The position numbers were made by a program, and so were the translations under genes. Under the pieces are notes generated by a model. The model was not told where the DNA came from. It did not search any database and was given only the letters and a program-made list of their open reading frames with translations. A stretch of DNA of 39,355 bases from Deltaproteobacteria bacterium. Lineage in GTDB: Bacteria > Desulfobacterota > DSM-4660 > Desulfatiglandales > HGW-15. How positions within the stretch are numbered: the stretch's first letter is position 1; every line of letters starts with the position of its first letter. The stretch is from assembly GCA_019308745.1 (NCBI GenBank), contig JAFDHO010000019.1, positions 1-39,355 on the forward strand. The letters run 5' to 3'. Positions 35,544-39,355 of this stretch are shown piece after piece.

Positions 35544-37115
35544 GTGAGCTTTTGGGTGATGATGGAACTCCTCGCCATAGAAAACAGACCGCTATTGACC
35601 ATACTGTGCCCGACCCTGGCGGCTTGCCTCATCTTGATCTTCGGAAAGAGGCCGAACCTCAGGGAAAGTTGGACGATCATTGGCAGCCTGTCGCTCTTCT
35701 CCGCTGTTATGTCAATGCAGGAGACCGTGTTGGAGGGTGGCTCCCTGAAAACCACTCTTTTTCAACTCCTGCCCAACATTGATTTCGCCTTCAATGCGGA
35801 CGCCTTCGGCCTTGTCTTTGCCACCACCTCGTCATCTCTTTGGATACTGGTATCCCTTTACTCCATCGGCTACATGAGAACACTGGAGGAACATGCGCAA
35901 ACGAGATACTACTTCTCTTTTGCCCTTGCCCTCTTGGGGGCCATTGGGATAGCCCTGTCAAGCAACCTGGTCACGATGTTTGTGTTCTACGAGATCCTCA
36001 CCGTATCAACCTATCCCCTGGTGGCGCATGAGGAGTCCCCCGAGGCCATATCGGCAGGACACAAGTACCTGGCCTACCTGCTTGGCGGAGGGGTGTTCTT
36101 CCTCTTAGGAATACTCATCGTCTACTTCCTCGTCGGAACCACGGATTTCTCTCCCGGAGGCATACTGGGACCGGCCTTGGGTTCCTCCTCGAAGCTGATT
36201 CTCTATATCGTTTTCTTCTTCTTCATGCTCGGATTTGTCAAGGCGGCCTGGATGCCGGTCCATTCATGGCTCCCGAGCGCAATGATTGCCCCCACACCCG
36301 TAAGTGCGCTTCTGCACGCCGTGGCGGTCGTGAAGGCCGGTGTTTTCGGGATCATAAGGATCGTCTGCTATATTTACGGGATAGACCTCATGCAGGAATT
36401 GGGTCTAGGCCTGATACTCGCCTCGGTCGCCGCATTCACCATAGTCGTTGCCAACCTTTACGCCATCGGACAAAAGAACCTGAAGAGAATGCTGGCCTAT
36501 TCGACCATAAACCAGCTCTCCTTTATCATCATCGCCGTCGCCCTGCTGACTCCCATGGCGGTAAAGGGAGCCATGCTGCATATTACCTTCCATGGCTTCA
36601 TGAAGATCACCCTGTTCCTCTGTGCGGGCGCCGTTACGGCCATAGCGGGCAAAAAGGACATCCCCGAACTGACCGGCCTTGGTCGGGCCATGCCCTTTAC
36701 CATGACAGCCTTCATAGTAGGTGCCTTTGGGATATTTGGGGCCCCGCCCCTTGCGGGCTTCATCAGCAAATGGCACGTTGTCCTGGGCGCCATTGAATCA
36801 GGCCAGCGACTCATATTGCTCGCGATACTGGTAGGATCCATCCTTGATGTCGTTTACTTCTCACCGGTAATCATAACCGCCTTTTTCAGGAAGGTCCCTG
36901 AGGGGGAAACCCTCGGGGGAGACAGGGAGGAAAAGGTGGAGGTCTACTCAGAGAAATTGGAAAGACTGGAGTTCAAGAGGCCCCTCTATCTTTTTATGGT
37001 CATACCCCTGTCCGTCACCGCCATTTTTTCCATTCTCCTTTGTCTCTTCCCAAACACCTTTTCCATCTATGGGCTTGTGCAGGTGGCGGTAAGAGATATA
37101 TTCGGAGGGCCTTGA
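35544..37115 (+). CDS. Second MrpD/NuoM-type proton-channel paralogue
   Basis: A 523-aa multi-helix protein of the same superfamily. E150 (VFYEILTVSTYPLVAH), K233 (FVKAAWMPVHSWLPSAM) and K264 (VVKAGVFGIIRI) form the expected TM5/TM7/TM8 set, and the APPLAGFISKW segment ends the core. The APTPVSALLHA motif is closer to NuoM/NuoL than to its neighbour. The start may be the GTG at 35544 or an ATG five codons in; no strong ribosome site favours either. Confidence 0.9.
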   Translation: MSFWVMMELLAIENRPLLTILCPTLAACLILIFGKRPNLRESWTIIGSLSLFSAVMSMQETVLEGGSLKTTLFQLLPNIDFAFNADAFGLVFATTSSSLWILVSLYSIGYMRTLEEHAQTRYYFSFALALLGAIGIALSSNLVTMFVFYEILTVSTYPLVAHEESPEAISAGHKYLAYLLGGGVFFLLGILIVYFLVGTTDFSPGGILGPALGSSSKLILYIVFFFFMLGFVKAAWMPVHSWLPSAMIAPTPVSALLHAVAVVKAGVFGIIRIVCYIYGIDLMQELGLGLILASVAAFTIVVANLYAIGQKNLKRMLAYSTINQLSFIIIAVALLTPMAVKGAMLHITFHGFMKITLFLCAGAVTAIAGKKDIPELTGLGRAMPFTMTAFIVGAFGIFGAPPLAGFISKWHVVLGAIESGQRLILLAILVGSILDVVYFSPVIITAFFRKVPEGETLGGDREEKVEVYSEKLERLEFKRPLYLFMVIPLSVTAIFSILLCLFPNTFSIYGLVQVAVRDIFGGP

Positions 37116-37117
37116 TT

Positions 37118-37378
37118 ATGAACAGGTTCAGGAGATATCCCAGGAAGCTGATGTGGAGGCTCTACTTCGTCTGTATGGCCGTGAGTCTGGTTTTGGATGC
37201 CCTGTGGCTCCACTCACACGCCTTTCACTATCATTTTTCCTTTCAATACTTTCCGGAATTTTTTGCCCTGTTCGGGCTCTTTGGTTGTATGTTGTTGATC
37301 CTGATAGCCAAGGGTATTGGGCACTTTATCGTCGCGGACGAAGATTACTACAAGGACAAGTCGAGGAGCCAGAAGTGA
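37118..37378 (+). CDS. Small two-helix membrane protein of the antiporter operon
   Basis: An 86-aa protein not assigned to a named family. Two hydrophobic segments (about residues 13-30 and 43-64, FPEFFALFGLFGCMLLILIA) flank a His-rich loop (HSHAFHYHFSF), with a basic N terminus (NRFRRYPRK) and an acidic tail (DEDYYKDKSRSQK). The ATG follows GGAGG by eight bases and begins three bases after the preceding stop; its own stop overlaps the next start (GTGA). The location between two antiporter subunits makes it a probable accessory subunit. Confidence 0.75.
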   Translation: MNRFRRYPRKLMWRLYFVCMAVSLVLDALWLHSHAFHYHFSFQYFPEFFALFGLFGCMLLILIAKGIGHFIVADEDYYKDKSRSQK

Positions 37379-39129
37379 TCGAGTGGGTACATCCAGGTCT
37401 TGTAATCAGTTTAGGTGCGCTGCTGATCCCCTTCATTCCCTGGAGAAGGGTTAAATTGGCCTACTTCCTCCTGCTCCCTGTCGCTGGGTTCCTCATCCTG
37501 CTCATGACCTCCGTGGGCCTGTTCGGGTCAATTCCTCCATGGCCGGCATCACTCCATAAATTTCAGATCCCTTTTTTGCATTATACACTCGAGTTGGCCA
37601 GGATAAACAAACTGAGCATGCTCTTCGGATACGTCTATGTCTTGGCCGCCTTCTGCATGAATCTCTATGCACTCCGAGTCAAGAACGACTGGGAGCATGT
37701 CGTGGCCATGATCTATGTTGGAAGCGCCCTCGGAGCGGTCTTTTCAGGCGACTTCTTCACATTGTTTTTCTGCCTTGAAGTCATGTCCTGGGCCCCCTTT
37801 TTTCTCATCCTTTTCAGGGGAACCAAGAAAGCGACCTCTGCCGCGGTAAGGTATATCCTCTGGCATCATTTTAGCGGGCTTCTCATCCTAACCGGTATAC
37901 TCCTCCACTCCAATCAAACCGGCTCCATCGAATTTCAGCACCTGCCCTGGGGATGGGGAGGGGAGTACCTAGGCTATAATCTCATGCTCCTGGGGTTCAT
38001 AACCAATGCCGCTACCGCGCCGTTCCACTCGTGGCTTGCCGATACGTACTCCGAAGCCACTCCAAGCGGCTCGGTCTACATGACTGCCTATACGACAAAA
38101 ACGGCGGTATTCTGCCTGATAATCACCTTCTCGGGCGTACCCCTCTTGATGTGGATGGGGGTCGTATCGGCCATGTTTTCCGTTTTCATGGCCGTGCTCG
38201 AGAACGACGGAAGGAGGTTACTCTCCTACCATATCGTGTCGCAGGTGGGATACATGGTAGCGGGCGTGGGCATGGGGACTGAAATGGCCATAAATGGGGC
38301 AGCCGCCCACGCCTTCTGCCACATCATTTACAAGGCCCTGCTTTACATGGGCGCGGGATGCGCCCTTGCCGTGGCGGGAACAGCCAAATTTGACCGACTG
38401 GGGGGCCTCTACAAATATATGCCCATCTCCTTCTGGCTCACAATAATCGGGGGGCTCTCCATCTCTGCCTTTCCCATGTTCAGCGGATTTGTGAGCAAGA
38501 CCATGACCATCGAAGCGGCCGAACTCTTGGGCAAGCCCATCATCTACCTCATGCTCGAAGGGGCTTCCATAGGTACATTTCTCCACACCGGTCTCAAACT
38601 TCCCTGGAACATATGGCTCCAGGGGAAGGATGAACCCCCTGAAGACGTGCGGGCCAGGTTAAAGGACTCCGCCGTCAACACACCGGCAAACATGTTGATC
38701 GCCATGGGGATACTGGCCTTTCTCTGCATTTTCCTGGGGCTGTATCCGAAGCTGCTCTACAGTATGCTCCCCTATCCGGTCGAATTCGTCCCCTATACCC
38801 TCACTCGGGTCTTTTCGCTGGGACAAATGTTTGTCTTCACATTTCTGGGATTTTGGCTTCTCCGAAAGATGCTTGTGGGTCATCCCACCTATGTCCTTGA
38901 TACGGATTGGCTTGTCAGGATTCCCGGCATGAAACTCATGGGCTTTTGCAATGGCCCCCTTCTTGCCTTTGGGGCTTCCCTCGATAGAAACATATTGAAA
39001 GGCACCGCCTTTTTGCTCACCAACATCCGAAATCCGGGCCTCGAAGTGAATATGACGCCGAGGGCAATAGGACTGGGTGTGCTGGTCACGGTCATTCTGT
39101 TTTCAATCTTCATCTTCGCCTGGTATTGA
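37375..39129 (+). CDS. Third MrpD/NuoM-like subunit lacking the TM7 lysine
   Basis: A 584-aa multi-helix protein of the antiporter/NuoL-M-N superfamily, starting at a GTG that overlaps the previous stop (GTGA), with GAGGAG upstream. E135 (LFFCLEVMSWAPFFLI) and K242 (YTTKTAVFCLI) match TM5 and TM8, but the TM7 position aligned with K225 and K233 of its two paralogues is Asn211 (FITNAATAPFHSWLA). The C-terminal segment keeps a conserved Lys (FSGFVSKTMT). It is longer than the other two, with an extra helical C terminus. It may be a structural or altered-ion subunit. Confidence 0.87.
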   Translation: MIEWVHPGLVISLGALLIPFIPWRRVKLAYFLLLPVAGFLILLMTSVGLFGSIPPWPASLHKFQIPFLHYTLELARINKLSMLFGYVYVLAAFCMNLYALRVKNDWEHVVAMIYVGSALGAVFSGDFFTLFFCLEVMSWAPFFLILFRGTKKATSAAVRYILWHHFSGLLILTGILLHSNQTGSIEFQHLPWGWGGEYLGYNLMLLGFITNAATAPFHSWLADTYSEATPSGSVYMTAYTTKTAVFCLIITFSGVPLLMWMGVVSAMFSVFMAVLENDGRRLLSYHIVSQVGYMVAGVGMGTEMAINGAAAHAFCHIIYKALLYMGAGCALAVAGTAKFDRLGGLYKYMPISFWLTIIGGLSISAFPMFSGFVSKTMTIEAAELLGKPIIYLMLEGASIGTFLHTGLKLPWNIWLQGKDEPPEDVRARLKDSAVNTPANMLIAMGILAFLCIFLGLYPKLLYSMLPYPVEFVPYTLTRVFSLGQMFVFTFLGFWLLRKMLVGHPTYVLDTDWLVRIPGMKLMGFCNGPLLAFGASLDRNILKGTAFLLTNIRNPGLEVNMTPRAIGLGVLVTVILFSIFIFAWY

Positions 39130-39355
39130 TTGACCGGGATTATGCTCACTGGATTAACAAACCACTGTGAAGTGCCTCAATTATCCGAGACGGAGAAGAC
39201 TCTCTGAGGTTTCCGACTTTGCTGACAACATTTTCCTTTCGGAAATGGTGAGAGGCAAAGAGCCTGTGAGCATCGAGAAGCTCTATAAATTCAGCAGCAA
39301 ATAACTAGAAGGTTTCTGGCTCAATTAGTGTATTACTTGCTTTGTTTTGCCTTCT
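39130..39355. other. Window end; possible short open frame
   Basis: After the antiporter operon, a 45-codon frame (GTG at 39167 to TAA at 39304) reads KCLNYPRRRRLSEVSDF and ends VSIEKLYKFSSK. It looks like a gene fragment or tail rather than an independent gene; no ribosome site is obvious. I do not recognise it. No terminator seen. Confidence 0.3.

Overview
The window looks like part of the chromosome of a Gram-negative, probably anaerobic bacterium of the Desulfobacterota (former Deltaproteobacteria). This is an inference from gene content: Lnt and LapA/LapB point to a Gram-negative envelope, while a stand-alone MetE-core-like protein, a UPF0280 protein, a tandem SagB-type oxidoreductase and an Mbh/Mrp-type antiporter operon are typical of anaerobic lineages. 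I see no rRNA, prophage, CRISPR array or intact transposase. Almost all of the window is dense, plausible chromosomal coding sequence.

Region 1 (1-14.6 kb). One MetE-like gene on the + strand faces a long minus-strand run that reads from about 14.6 kb down to 1.1 kb: rimP, nusA, ylxR, infB, ylxP (DUF503), rbfA, truB, rpsO, pnp, M16 peptidase, dut, WalJ-like metallo-beta-lactamase, a tiny Cys-rich protein, trmL and a divergent inositol-monophosphatase-like gene. This is the classic nusA-infB translation/RNA-turnover superoperon with a downstream extension. Short gaps and stop/start overlaps suggest co-transcription. A tRNA-Gly(CCC) gene and its rho-independent terminator lie just upstream.

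Region 2 (14.9-19.7 kb, + strand). A near-consensus promoter precedes a corC/ybeX-like CBS gene. Then come a 750-bp gap holding a 337-bp nested inverted-repeat element, lnt, and prfB with the classical programmed +1 frameshift.

Region 3 (19.7-27.1 kb, minus strand). The genes are a periplasmic AmiC-type amidase with its own AT-rich promoter region, mutS, lapB, lapA, a HIT-family hydrolase and a YfcE/MJ0936-type phosphoesterase. A divergent promoter with a palindrome at its start point drives an fmdB-like zinc-ribbon gene at 27.4 kb.

Region 4 (27.9-30.7 kb). A pyrimidine-rich degenerate satellite is followed by a minus-strand pair, UPF0280 (ApbE superfamily) and a two-domain SagB-type nitroreductase.

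Region 5 (31.0-39.1 kb, + strand). A strong candidate promoter and a structured leader precede an ion-antiporter operon in Mbh/Mbs-like order: MrpE, F, G, MbhD, an MbhE-MrpB fusion, MrpC, then three MrpD/NuoM-type proton-channel subunits and one unassigned 86-aa membrane protein. No hydrogenase or other redox subunit is present in the window. The last antiporter-like subunit has Asn in place of the normally essential TM7 lysine. This operon is the most interesting part of the window, followed by the inverted-repeat element and the SagB/UPF0280 pair.
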